In this document: piece by piece, positions 31,671 through 40,072 of the stretch
Position numbering within the stretch: the stretch's first letter is position 1
Layout of the letters: the number at the start of each line of letters is the position of its first letter
Assembly (NCBI RefSeq): GCF_963929015.1
Contig: NZ_CAWVHE010000003.1
Span: 62,001-126,000, forward strand
Length of the DNA stretch: 64,000 nt
Direction: 5' to 3'
From: Merdimonas sp963929015
Lineage (GTDB): Bacteria; Bacillota; Clostridia; Lachnospirales; Lachnospiraceae
The notes under the pieces: generated by a model
Seen by the model: the letters and a program-made list of their open reading frames with translations, nothing else
Database searches by the model: none
What the model was told of the DNA's origin: nothing
Translations under genes and position numbers: made by a program

Positions 31671-32585
31671 ATGTATTTTGATACGTTAAATTCCGATGAA
31701 CAGATATCTTATTTAATCAAACCTATTATTGAAGTGCTTCAGGAAGCAGGCGGTCAGCTGGATCGATCAGAAATCAGAGACAGGATTGGGGAAAAAGACG
31801 AGAGGATTGCAGAGTTTGAACAGAAACTGTATACGTCTGGGAAAACCGGAAATCAGTATAAAAAATTTGATTTTAAATTCAATTTTGCAATCAAAGAATT
31901 GAGTTATCTTGGGATTATCTCTTATGTAAAGTATAATCCGAAGATTACTCTTACACAAAAAGGGGCAGGTATTATTCTCGATTCTTTCGATGCGGCAGTT
32001 GAAGTGCATGATAAAGCCAAAGAGTATTGGACAGAACAGGCTGTTAAAAACAAAAGTAAAAATCCCGCACATGAAAATCCGGCGGCGGAAGACGAAGAGG
32101 AAGTTTCGACAGAAGATGGAATTGTAGATGACTTCAAAGTGAGACTGCAAAGTGCGATTGCTAGTATGTCACCGGCAAAGTTCGAGCAGTTTTCCAGAGC
32201 ACTGCTCACCAAAATGGGAGTCCAGTTTACCAACAAAGGTATTCAGATCTCTAATGACGGCGGTATTGACGGATATGGATATCATGTGGATGAAGAGGAT
32301 TTCAGAACCACCAGGGTAGTGATCCAATGCAAGAGATATAATACAAATCCAGTAAGTGAACCGGAGATCAATCAATTCCTTGGGGCAATGAACAAGTTTC
32401 AGGCAGACTACGGCGTTTTTATTACAAACAGCAGATTTACCAATAAAGCGCGGGAGGCCGCTAGAGAAGGCACGCCGATCACGTTGATTGACGGAAACGA
32501 TCTGATCAGATTAGTGATTAAGTATGAACTTTTCATTACGCCTGTCACTACATATGTTTTAGACGACTTCTATTTGGACGATTAG
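31671..32585 (+). CDS. Mrr-type restriction endonuclease
   Basis: A 304-residue protein; the start at 31671 follows AAAAAGAGGTGGCGAAAA. Residues 1-90 are an Mrr N-terminal winged-helix domain (YLIKPIIEVLQEAGGQLDRS, LGIISYVKYNPKITLTQKG). An acidic linker (about 125-160) leads to the Mrr_cat PD-(D/E)XK nuclease domain (165-304) with GGIDGYGY and VVIQCKRY, i.e. the Asp...Gln-X-Lys version of the active site. Mrr enzymes cut methylated DNA, and no cognate methyltransferase is nearby, which fits a type IV system. The gene is AT-rich relative to the flanking chromosome. Confidence 0.9.
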   Translation: MYFDTLNSDEQISYLIKPIIEVLQEAGGQLDRSEIRDRIGEKDERIAEFEQKLYTSGKTGNQYKKFDFKFNFAIKELSYLGIISYVKYNPKITLTQKGAGIILDSFDAAVEVHDKAKEYWTEQAVKNKSKNPAHENPAAEDEEEVSTEDGIVDDFKVRLQSAIASMSPAKFEQFSRALLTKMGVQFTNKGIQISNDGGIDGYGYHVDEEDFRTTRVVIQCKRYNTNPVSEPEINQFLGAMNKFQADYGVFITNSRFTNKAREAAREGTPITLIDGNDLIRLVIKYELFITPVTTYVLDDFYLDD

Positions 32586-32637
32586 GATGATTAGTCAAAT
32601 GCCATGTTGAAAGATATTGGAAAATTTAAAAAATAGG

Positions 32638-32670
32638 TTGTATTTATCCTATTTTTTGCATATAATGCAA
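32638..32670 (+). promoter_or_regulatory. toxin-antitoxin promoter with operator over the -10
   Basis: TTGTAT (32638-32643) and TATAAT (32661-32666) are 17 bases apart. The -10 lies in the palindrome TTGCATATAATGCAA (32656-32670), a fitting site for autorepression by the antitoxin. Confidence 0.65.
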
Positions 32671-32698
32671 TTAGAATATTATGAAAAGAGGGATTGAT

Positions 32699-32941
32699 AT
32701 GATCGTTGATACAAATAATTTGATTTCTATTACAGAAGCAAACCAGAATTTCTCCAAAGTGGCCCGGCTTGTAGATGAAAAGGGTTCGGTTGTGATATTA
32801 AAGAATAATGTGCCGCGTTATATGATAGTGGAATTTTCATTAGCAGAGGAAGAGCAGATGGCATCGGATGAGGATGTCATGGATATCTCCAGACGTTTGA
32901 TTGAAAAGAACCGTCAGGCTTATGAGGTGCTTGCTAAATGA
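32699..32941 (+). CDS. Phd/YefM family antitoxin
   Basis: An 80-residue protein; start 32699 follows AGAGGGATTGAT. The Phd/YefM fold is visible in ISITEANQNFSKVARLVDEKGSVVILKNN, with a charged, probably disordered C-terminal half (AEEEQMASDEDV) that would bind the toxin. The N-terminal domain binds DNA as a dimer. The gene overlaps the Doc toxin gene by four bases (ATGA), the usual coupled arrangement. Confidence 0.88.
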   Translation: MIVDTNNLISITEANQNFSKVARLVDEKGSVVILKNNVPRYMIVEFSLAEEEQMASDEDVMDISRRLIEKNRQAYEVLAK

Positions 32942-33315
32942 TCCGATTATCCAAAGCACAGGTTATTATGATTCATAAACAACTCATAAAAGAGACGGGC
33001 GGAGCATCAGGCCTTCGAGATGAGGGGCTGTTGGAGTCCGCATTAAATTCTCCGTTTCAGACGTTTGGCGGGGAGGATGTATATCCGTCTCTACAACAGA
33101 AAGCAGCAAGACTATGTTTTGGACTTGTTAAAAATCATCCGTTTGTAGACGGAAATAAGCGGATTGGCGCACACGCTATGCTGGTGTTCCTTGCACTTAA
33201 CGGTGTGGAGTTGCAGCATTCACAGGAAGAACTTTCTGATATCATTCTCCAGGTTGCGGCAGGCGAAATCGAGACAAAAGAACTTCTGAACTGGATTCTT
33301 CTTCATCAAATATAA
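32938..33315 (+). CDS. Doc/Fic family toxin (death on curing)
   Basis: A 125-residue Doc-type protein with the Fic-fold active motif HPFVDGNKRIG (Doc form, ending NKR in place of GNGR). Doc toxins phosphorylate elongation factor EF-Tu and stop translation until the Phd antitoxin binds. The N-terminal LRDEGLLESALNSPFQTFGG segment is typical of the family. All features suggest an intact module. It forms the right end of the recognisable island genes. Confidence 0.9.
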   Translation: MIRLSKAQVIMIHKQLIKETGGASGLRDEGLLESALNSPFQTFGGEDVYPSLQQKAARLCFGLVKNHPFVDGNKRIGAHAMLVFLALNGVELQHSQEELSDIILQVAAGEIETKELLNWILLHQI

Positions 33316-33329
33316 ATTGACAATTACGG

Positions 33330-33371
33330 AAATACAGTCATTAGGTACACAGCCTGATGACTGTATTTTTT
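33330..33371 (+). terminator. terminator of the toxin-antitoxin operon
   Basis: The 16-base arms 33330-33345 and 33353-33368 pair with one G-U around TACACAG, followed by a T-run. Confidence 0.9.
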
Positions 33372-33888
33372 ACAATCTAACACAGTAAAAGCGTCCGGTT
33401 TCTTTTCTATAACATTTCTCTTATAATGAATTATGTTGGGACAGGTCCGCCTATCACAAAAGCAAAGCACAACAAAAGAAATAACACTTCTCCTGGTTGA
33501 GGTTATTGTATCACCAAACAGCAAATTAGTCACTCAACGCATAGTAGAATCGGCTTAAATACAAGAGGACTGTGAGTTCACTTTGATAAATTAGATGTTT
33601 ACAATACGGGATAATAATTGCTGTCAAAGCATATAATATAATTTTGAAATAGAAAAATGCAACATGTTGCAAAAATTTTTTGCAGAGATGGATAAGCTTT
33701 TTCACTAAATAGTCAAAGAAATAATTGGAGTACACAGAAAAAGGGCATCGCAAAATCATCCGCCTGATGATTTTGCAGGAGCCCTCCTTTTACGTTGGTT
33801 TTACATTAGGCGGATAGAAGATATAACAATAAAAACGTATAGTAAAAATAGTAAGATTCAAAAAAATAACTACGGGAAGGAAATCTGA
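33372..33888. other. gene-free AT-rich gap with one strong hairpin
   Basis: No convincing gene is present; a 77-residue reverse frame (33526-33759) is rich in Phe, Tyr and Cys and looks random. The only structure is a hairpin at 33743-33784: GCAAAATCATC (33750-33760) pairs perfectly with 33766-33776, with an outer GGGC/GCCC and then CTCCTTTT, so it may be a terminator. Confidence 0.5.
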
Positions 33889-35262
33889 ATGGGAAAAATC
33901 TATGTGCTTGATACCAACGTCCTGATCCAGGCACCATATGCGCCGGTCTGTTTTGAGGAAAATGAAGTGATACTTCCGCTGGTGGTTCTGGAGGAGTTAG
34001 ATAATCTGAAGAAAGACGAGGGAGAGAGGGGAGTTAATGTGCGCCGGGCGATCCGTTTCCTGGAACAGATGCGTGCAAAAGGGAATCTGCTGGACGGGAT
34101 CAGGATGGAAAATGAGGGCATCCTGAAAGTAGAGAAGAATTACCTGGATGTGGAACTGCCGCCAGATCTTCCCGATTATAAATCGGACAACCGGATTTTA
34201 AAAGTCTGTAAAGGACTGTCACAGTCCAGAGAAGAGCAGGTCACTCTTGTGACAAAGGATATCCTGCTTCGCATCAAGGCGCAGATCCTGGGAATCCGGG
34301 CGGAAGATTTTACCACAGAACAAGTGGGAGAGCATGAGACGCAGTATCAGGGCAGGATTCAGGTGTATGTGCCGGAAGAAGCATTTAAGGACTTTAAGAA
34401 AAAAGGGATCGGCACAGAACTGGCTTATTGCATGGATGAAGACGGGAAAGCATGGACGCCGGAACTGTTTGAAAATGAGTTTGTAATTTTGAAGGCTGAT
34501 CAGTCTCATAAAAAGACCCAGCTTGGAAGAGTGGAGAAAGGGATGATCCGGAAGCTGGATTACAGGAAAAGCACGCCTTACGGGGTGAAGCCAAGGAACG
34601 CCGGGCAGTATTTTATCCAGGAAGCGTTGATGCAGCCGGCGGAAAAGGCGCCGCTGGTGATCATCAAGGGGATTGCCGGGACCAGCAAGACTTTTTATTC
34701 TCTGGCTGTGGGACTGGAGAAAATGCTGAATCACTATACCGGGGAGTACCGGAGGATTCTGATCTGCCGGCCAAACGCGCAGTTTGATTCGGAAATAGGT
34801 TTTCTGCCGGGCAATGAGCAGGAGAAGATTTCCCCTCTTTTGCGCCCGGTGATCGATAATCTGGAACAACTGGTAGATTCCGATGAAAAGGAAAGGTACA
34901 GCAGTGAGGCGGAACTGTCCGGGAAAATAGAAGAAATCTTTGAGCGGGGGATCATTCAGGCAGAAGCTATGAATTTTATCCGAGGAAGATCTATCGTAAA
35001 GACTTATCTGATCATAGATGAAGCGCAGAACATGACGCCTGCCCAGGTAAAAGGAATTATTACCCGGGCAGGAAAAGATACGAAGATCATCCTCCTTGGA
35101 GATCCGGGCCAGATAGACCGGCCGTTCCTGGATGAACGGACAAACGGACTAAGTTATGCGGCGGAACATATGAAGGGAAGTCCGCTCTGCTGGCAGATCA
35201 CTCTGACGCCAGATGAGTGTGAGCGGTCAGAACTGGCCGTGGACGCAGTTCAGAGATTATAG
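33889..35262 (+). CDS. PhoH family protein with N-terminal PIN domain
   Basis: A 457-residue PIN-PhoH fusion. Residues 1-145 are a PIN ribonuclease domain with the acidic residues of VLDTNVLIQ, LEELD and VTKDILLR. Residues 230-457 are the PhoH ATPase with Walker B YLIIDEAQNMTP and GDPGQIDRPFLD. The Walker A at 261-268 reads GIAGTSKT where GxAGTGKT is expected, i.e. Ser266 replaces the glycine before the lysine. The family is thought to act as an RNA helicase/RNase. GGGAAGGAAATCTGA precedes the ATG. Confidence 0.9.
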   Translation: MGKIYVLDTNVLIQAPYAPVCFEENEVILPLVVLEELDNLKKDEGERGVNVRRAIRFLEQMRAKGNLLDGIRMENEGILKVEKNYLDVELPPDLPDYKSDNRILKVCKGLSQSREEQVTLVTKDILLRIKAQILGIRAEDFTTEQVGEHETQYQGRIQVYVPEEAFKDFKKKGIGTELAYCMDEDGKAWTPELFENEFVILKADQSHKKTQLGRVEKGMIRKLDYRKSTPYGVKPRNAGQYFIQEALMQPAEKAPLVIIKGIAGTSKTFYSLAVGLEKMLNHYTGEYRRILICRPNAQFDSEIGFLPGNEQEKISPLLRPVIDNLEQLVDSDEKERYSSEAELSGKIEEIFERGIIQAEAMNFIRGRSIVKTYLIIDEAQNMTPAQVKGIITRAGKDTKIILLGDPGQIDRPFLDERTNGLSYAAEHMKGSPLCWQITLTPDECERSELAVDAVQRL

Positions 35263-35272
35263 AAAACATTCC

Positions 35273-35314
35273 GCGGAAGGTAACCAGTAAATTTTGCGGC
35301 GCCTTCCGCTTTTT
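35273..35314 (+). terminator. rho-independent terminator after phoH
   Basis: GCGGAAGG (35273-35280) pairs with CCTTCCGC (35302-35309) across a long loop and is followed by five T. Confidence 0.7.
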
Positions 35315-35344
35315 ATTCTAAAAAAGCAGGAGTAGTGAACACAA

Positions 35345-36004
35345 GTGATCAGTTATAAAGACGTTAAGAAAAATGAAGAAATCAACGCATTGATTGAAAA
35401 AGGCAATGACGTATTATATGAGCTGGGGTATACGGAGCATTCCAGAAAACATGCGGCCAGAGTCGCCCAGCGGGCCGGAGAGATTCTTGAAAAATTAGAG
35501 TTTGACGAACACGAGGTAGAACTTGCCAGGATTGCAGGATATATGCATGATATCGGCAACTGCGTCAACCGGAACAACCATGCGCACAGCGGGGCGATAC
35601 TGGCATATCAGATCTTGAGGGAAGAGGATCTGTCCATCGACGATGTTCTTACAGTAGTGACAGCCATCGGGCATCACGATGAAGCCACCGGGACATCAGT
35701 AGACGCCGTCTCTGCGGCGCTGATCCTGGCGGACAAGACGGATGTGAGAAGAAACCGGGTGCAGAACCGCAACCCGGCAAACTTTGACATCCATGACCGG
35801 GTCAATTATGCGGCGCTGAAAGCGGCTCTGGAACTGAAAGAAGAAAAGAAAGTGATTCAGATGAATCTGGAACTGGACGATTCCATCTGTACGGTGATGG
35901 ATTATTTTGAGATCTTTCTTGAACGGATGTTGATGTGCCGCAGAGCCGCAGAAGTGCTGGGATGCCGGTTTAAGCTGGTGGCGAACGGGAACAAGCTGTG
36001 CTGA
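35345..36004 (+). CDS. HD domain phosphohydrolase
   Basis: A 219-residue protein beginning at a GTG after AGGAGTAGTGAACACAA. HD-superfamily residues are visible in YTEHSRKHAARVAQ (His), GYMHDIGNC (His-Asp) and IGHHDEATGTSVDAVSAALILADK. Such proteins hydrolyse phosphate esters or nucleotides; the substrate is unknown. It follows phoH after a terminator and converges with capA. The last 40 residues resemble the C-terminus of related clostridial HD proteins of unknown function. Confidence 0.82.
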   Translation: MISYKDVKKNEEINALIEKGNDVLYELGYTEHSRKHAARVAQRAGEILEKLEFDEHEVELARIAGYMHDIGNCVNRNNHAHSGAILAYQILREEDLSIDDVLTVVTAIGHHDEATGTSVDAVSAALILADKTDVRRNRVQNRNPANFDIHDRVNYAALKAALELKEEKKVIQMNLELDDSICTVMDYFEIFLERMLMCRRAAEVLGCRFKLVANGNKLC

Positions 36005-36045
36005 AAACCGGTTGCATTTCATCTCTTACGAACAGACCGGATCGC

Positions 36046-37389
36046 TTACAGCGCTGATTTTAATGGAAGGGCTTCCTTTACTTTTTCCACGCCTTCGCCG
36101 ATGATAGCCTGGGTTCTAGCTGCGGATTCGTCTGCTTCTTCTTTGATGCCTGTAACGCCGGTTGCGTTTTCCAGGTTTTCGGTGTCATCGACCGGCAGGA
36201 CCAGGAACGCGGCGCCCTTCTCGCCGGGGTAGCGGTGCGTCCACATGGGAGTGAAGGTCACATCTTCCAGCGTAACCTTTCCCTTTTTGTTGCTGGAAAG
36301 GGAGAGGCTTATGAGGTAACTGTCCTCAGTTTCGCCTGTGGGCAGTTCTTCTGTCATATATTCGATCTGCTGGTTGGACAGGAAATTTCCGATGGCATAA
36401 GCGCAGAGCATCTGGTGCTTGCCGTCTGTGGAAGTCAGCACGTCTACCGGCTGGATCACATGAGGATGGCTGCCGATCAGAGTGTCGATCCCCAGGTCGC
36501 AGAGCTCCTGTGCGATCGTTTCCTGCTGTTCAGACTGGGTGGTCTGGTATTCATTGCCCCAGTGCATATAGGCGATGGTATACTGGACGCCTTTCTTTTT
36601 CATATATGCAAGAGATTTTTCTACTTCTGTATAGAAGGAATCCAGATCGTTGTAGTCAAAGGAATTGATCAGCGGTGCGATGTCCTCGGAAAGAGGGATG
36701 GCGTTGATGGAAGTTTTGCCGCCTTTTTCTGTGGTTTCATATACATAGCTTAGGACGCCGACCTTGATTCCGTTTACGTCAATGATGCGACAGGTCTTTT
36801 GTTTTTCATCGGAACGGGTCCCCAGATAGTCAAGATCCCGTTCTTTCAAAACATCCATGGTGCGTAAAAGCCCTTCGTCGCCTCCATCGTATACATGGTT
36901 GCTGGCAAGATTGATCATGTCAAAGCCGCATCCGGACAAGGCGTCTGCCAGAGCGTCCGGAGCGCGGAACATGGGATATCCGCTGTAGCCGGCTTCTTCT
37001 CCGGCAAGAGAGGTTTCCAGTGTTACGGTGGAAATGTCAGACGCCTTCAGAAGATCCCGGCAGTAGTCAAAGATGGGAGCATAATCGTAACTGCCATCCT
37101 CTGCGTTATGATAGGTGGCGGAATTCAGAATCGGGCCGTGAAACACGATATCTCCGGCTGCCGTCCAGGTGACAGTGGAAGGTGTAAACGTTTGTCCTTC
37201 CTCTTTTTTGCCGGAAGAAGAAAAGGCAAGAAAGGCAAGGATGATCAGAAGAACACAAAGTACAATGCTTTCAGACAGTAACAGATAGAATCGTTCCCTG
37301 CCCCGGACAGTAAATGTCTCCGGCAGATATCGTGTATAACGGGCGCGGCGTCTGGCCGCTTTTTTACGGTGTTTTTCAAATTCTGACAT
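36046..37389 (-). CDS. CapA family (PgsA-like) membrane-anchored metallophosphatase
   Basis: A 447-residue protein starting at 37389 after GGCAGGAAC; a longer upstream frame has no ribosome binding site. A basic N-terminus (EKHRKKAARRRAR) precedes one membrane segment (about residues 36-58), and the rest is outside the cell. The calcineurin-like CapA fold shows TAAGDIVFHGP, NLASNHVYDGG, MHWGNEY and IGSHPHVIQPVD. CapA/PgsA proteins take part in poly-gamma-glutamate or capsule formation, but no pgsBC genes are near, so the role is open. It follows an MFS transporter gene on the same strand. Confidence 0.88.
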   Translation of the reverse strand: MSEFEKHRKKAARRRARYTRYLPETFTVRGRERFYLLLSESIVLCVLLIILAFLAFSSSGKKEEGQTFTPSTVTWTAAGDIVFHGPILNSATYHNAEDGSYDYAPIFDYCRDLLKASDISTVTLETSLAGEEAGYSGYPMFRAPDALADALSGCGFDMINLASNHVYDGGDEGLLRTMDVLKERDLDYLGTRSDEKQKTCRIIDVNGIKVGVLSYVYETTEKGGKTSINAIPLSEDIAPLINSFDYNDLDSFYTEVEKSLAYMKKKGVQYTIAYMHWGNEYQTTQSEQQETIAQELCDLGIDTLIGSHPHVIQPVDVLTSTDGKHQMLCAYAIGNFLSNQQIEYMTEELPTGETEDSYLISLSLSSNKKGKVTLEDVTFTPMWTHRYPGEKGAAFLVLPVDDTENLENATGVTGIKEEADESAARTQAIIGEGVEKVKEALPLKSAL

Positions 37390-37501
37390 AGTTCCTGCCG
37401 CCGCTTTTGCAGTGCCAAAAGGGCTTCTCCTTCTTTTGTGTGATACAGATATTGTAACGCGCAAAAGAGAGAAAAACAAGAACGATTCCGTTCCCGGAAC
37501 C

Positions 37502-38665
37502 TTATCTTTTCGCGGACAGTTTTCCGGCTGCAAAGGTAAAAAGTAAAATACTGGCGCCGAACAGGCAGCTGCATGCCATGCCGGTTTTCGGGCCTGCCAG
37601 ATCGTTTAGGATTCCCAGAAGCCAGGGGCCGAACATGCCGCCCAGGCCGCCAAACGACAGAAAGACGCCGAGGGCCCGGCCGGGATGGCCCGGGGCCAGC
37701 CCGGAAACAACGGCCGAAGATGTGGGAAAGATGACAGAGTAACAAAGGCCGCTGACAGAGACCAGGATGGCCAAAGCGTCCGGTCCGTATACCCCGGCCA
37801 GGGTACAGCCAACGGCAAGAAGCGATGCGGCAAGGATACTTGGAATGTGTCCGATGCGGTCAACAAAAAGGGATCCGCCAAGCCGGCCCAGTGTGATCCC
37901 GATGTAAAAGAGGGAAAGGCCGGCGGAAGCTTCCAGAAGAGAAAAATGCTTCACATGACAATAGAAGTCCGCCAGCCAGGTGGCAGTGCCGATCTCGGCT
38001 GCCATATAAGCGAAGTTTGATAGGTTCATGGAAAAGAGGGCAAGGGACTGCGAGGCGCGCTGCTTTTTCTGCATAATTTTCTGCGCCTTTTGGCTGAGGC
38101 GGGGGCAGTGAAGGAAGATAAAGTACAGGGCGCAGGGCGCTGCAAATACAAGTCCCAGCCGGTAAACAAGCCGCCAGGATAGTCCGGCGTCCAGAAGGAG
38201 GCCTGCGGCTGCAGGAGTCAGGAATGCGCCGCAGCCTGCGATAGCTGCCAGGATATTTAAGTGGCGGCCCTTTTTTTCCGGATAGATGGCAGAGATGATA
38301 TTGCAGCCGCCAAGTTCCAGAGAGCCAAGGCCCATCCCGATGAAAAACATGAAGAAAATGAGGAGAGGAAGCGCTGTGGAAGCTGTGTATCCAAGGACAC
38401 CGGCCGTCAGGGAAACGCCTGCAAGGATCAGAGTGGATCTGGGACTGGTCCGGTCGGCAAGGACGCCTGCAAGTAAAGTGGCTGTAAAATATCCGGCGTA
38501 TTGCCCCATAACAATCAAACCTCCCAGAGCATAACTAAGAGGAAGATCGGCAAGCAGTGTGGAAAGAGTAGCGCCCCGCATGCTGTCAAAAATGCCAAAA
38601 AGCAGATAGCTGAAATATCCGCCCAGAGTCAGGGCGATCAGGTGTCGTCTGGTCAAAGAAATCAT
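37502..38665 (-). CDS. MFS transporter
   Basis: A 387-residue major facilitator with about 12 membrane helices. The motif between helices 2 and 3 is GVLADRTSPR, and FIGMGLGSLELGGCN and LGRLGGSLFVDRIG are recognisable. CAGGAGGAAACAG precedes the ATG. The closest look is to fucose/galactose-type or multidrug MFS proteins, so the substrate is not determined. It is divergent from an AraC regulator at 38788, which probably controls it, and capA follows 112 bases downstream. Confidence 0.87.
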   Translation of the reverse strand: MISLTRRHLIALTLGGYFSYLLFGIFDSMRGATLSTLLADLPLSYALGGLIVMGQYAGYFTATLLAGVLADRTSPRSTLILAGVSLTAGVLGYTASTALPLLIFFMFFIGMGLGSLELGGCNIISAIYPEKKGRHLNILAAIAGCGAFLTPAAAGLLLDAGLSWRLVYRLGLVFAAPCALYFIFLHCPRLSQKAQKIMQKKQRASQSLALFSMNLSNFAYMAAEIGTATWLADFYCHVKHFSLLEASAGLSLFYIGITLGRLGGSLFVDRIGHIPSILAASLLAVGCTLAGVYGPDALAILVSVSGLCYSVIFPTSSAVVSGLAPGHPGRALGVFLSFGGLGGMFGPWLLGILNDLAGPKTGMACSCLFGASILLFTFAAGKLSAKR

Positions 38666-38787
38666 CTGTTTCCTCCTGTATCTTGTGTGACGTTCAGAAA
38701 TCTAGTATGATTATATCAGCAACTGCGGCAGATCAATAATATTATTTAGCCGGATAATAAGAATATTCCGTCAAAATGGAGGGAAAC

Positions 38788-39702
38788 ATGATTGAATTTG
38801 GAGATACCATCGTTGATGAGGCCGGATATGAAGATCTCGGGCATAAAATGGGAGAATTTCCCATAGGATGCTATTTTGATGACCTGGAGAAACGAACGAT
38901 TCCCTGGCATTGGCATGAGGAGATGGAAAGCGGCGTTGTGGCAAAAGGAGAGATCCGTTTCCGCACGCCGAATCACAGCTTTCTTCTGACGAAAGGGGAT
39001 GCTTTTTTTGTCAACAGCGGAATCCTTCATGAGATACAAAGGAGTGCGGAGGGCTCCTGTGAGGTGCAGATCCTTGCGTTTCATCCCAGGCTGATCGGAG
39101 AAGAAGAAAGTGTATACTGGAAAAAATATGTCCTGCCTTTTCTGGAACATCCGGAAATGGAGGGGAGCGGATTTAGCAGGACTCTCTGGAAAATGCCGGG
39201 AGATCTGATCGAAGAAGCATGGATGGGATGTGTAGAGGAAGAAGAAGGATATGAGATCCTGGTGCGGGAAAACCTGACCCGTCTGTTGCTGCTCCTTGGC
39301 AGAAGACCTGGAGAAGATTGCAGAGCCGGAGCGAAAGAAAGAGCCAGAAGAAACAATGAACGGATCAAGCAGATGCTGACCTTTATCCGGCAGCATTACG
39401 GAGAGCGGGTGACGGTGAAGGAGATCGCAGCCAGCGCATCTGTCAGTGAGAGCGAATGTCTGCGCTGTTTCCGAAATGTCCTGGATACGACGCCGGTCGC
39501 CTGTTTGAAGGAATGTCGTCTGCAGACCGCGGCAAAACTTTTGGCAGGCACATCCGTCAGGATTTCTGAGATTGCGTACCAGTGCGGATTTTCGGATATG
39601 AGTTATTTTGCCAGATCTTTTCGTGAGAAGTATCACTGCACGCCGTCTGCTTACCGGGATCGGGCCGGAAGCTCTGCCGTACCGGTGCAAGGGAAATATT
39701 GA
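38788..39702 (+). CDS. AraC family transcriptional regulator
   Basis: A 304-residue regulator. The N-terminal cupin sensor has IPWHWHEEMESG and GDAFFVNSGILHEI; the C-terminal double helix-turn-helix (about 205-300) has VTVKEIAASASVSESECLRCF and ISEIAYQCGFSDMSYFARSF. The start at 38788 is six bases after GGAGGG. It is divergent from the MFS transporter gene and is the likely regulator of it. Its stop codon overlaps the -35 of the thi promoter. Confidence 0.9.
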   Translation: MIEFGDTIVDEAGYEDLGHKMGEFPIGCYFDDLEKRTIPWHWHEEMESGVVAKGEIRFRTPNHSFLLTKGDAFFVNSGILHEIQRSAEGSCEVQILAFHPRLIGEEESVYWKKYVLPFLEHPEMEGSGFSRTLWKMPGDLIEEAWMGCVEEEEGYEILVRENLTRLLLLLGRRPGEDCRAGAKERARRNNERIKQMLTFIRQHYGERVTVKEIAASASVSESECLRCFRNVLDTTPVACLKECRLQTAAKLLAGTSVRISEIAYQCGFSDMSYFARSFREKYHCTPSAYRDRAGSSAVPVQGKY

Positions 39703-39726
39703 CATTTCCGGAAGCTGTGCTATAAT
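39699..39726 (+). promoter_or_regulatory. thi operon promoter
   Basis: Consensus TTGACA (39699-39704) and TATAAT (39721-39726) with a 16-base spacer, overlapping the end of the AraC gene. Transcription should start near 39733, leaving a leader of about 140 bases. Confidence 0.85.
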
Positions 39727-39732
39727 GAGCAA

Positions 39733-39873
39733 AGATTCATATCGGAAACATAGAGTGGACAAAGGTTCATGAAGGGGTGCACCACCGCGGGTGTATTACT
39801 TTGTGAACCTTTTTTGTGGCAATTGTGGGACGAATACCATGTGAAGCAAAGGTTTCCGGGAAAGGAGAAACAG
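39733..39873 (+). promoter_or_regulatory. structured leader of thiS, candidate attenuator
   Basis: AAAGGTTCA (about 39760-39768) pairs with TGAACCTTT (about 39802-39810), extended by AAG/CTT, and six T follow to about 39816: a terminator before the first gene. The loop contains GGGGTGCACCACCGCGGGTG. The TPP riboswitch motifs CTGAGA and the CTGATCTGG-type pyrophosphate helix are absent. Clostridial thiS leaders of another RNA class have been reported, and this could be one. Confidence 0.6.
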
Positions 39874-40071
39874 ATGATCAGGGTAAACGGAGAAGAAAAA
39901 AAGCTGGACAAACCGACCGCGCTTTTGACTTATCTGGTACAGGAAGGGTATCAGACCGGGCGGATCGCGGTGGAATTAAATGGAACGATTATCCCGAAGA
40001 GAAATTATGAACAGATCATCCTTCATGCCGGAGACGTGCTGGAAGTGGTCAGTTTTGTAGGAGGAGGTTAG
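39874..40071 (+). CDS. thiS: sulfur carrier protein ThiS
   Basis: A 65-residue ubiquitin-like protein ending VVSFVGGG; the terminal Gly-Gly is adenylated and thiocarboxylated to give sulfur for the thiamine thiazole. The start at 39874 follows AAAGGAGAAACAG; the in-frame stretch upstream belongs to the leader hairpin. Only one base separates it from thiF. Confidence 0.92.
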   Translation: MIRVNGEEKKLDKPTALLTYLVQEGYQTGRIAVELNGTIIPKRNYEQIILHAGDVLEVVSFVGGG

Positions 40072-40072
40072 C

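Noticed and set aside
33526..33759. 77-residue reverse open frame
   Set aside because: Rich in Phe, Tyr and Cys, no ribosome binding site and AT-driven composition; probably chance.
30468..33888. Complete integrative element at tRNA-Glu
   Set aside because: No integrase gene and no second copy of the tRNA 3' end could be found up to phoH.
39760..39816. T-box leader, because of ACCGCG-like bases
   Set aside because: The AGGGTGGNACCGCG antiterminator and specifier domain are not present, and the downstream genes are not amino-acid related.
39733..39873. TPP riboswitch before thiS
   Set aside because: CTGAGA and the pyrophosphate-sensor helix are absent; only a terminator hairpin and a GC-rich loop are seen.
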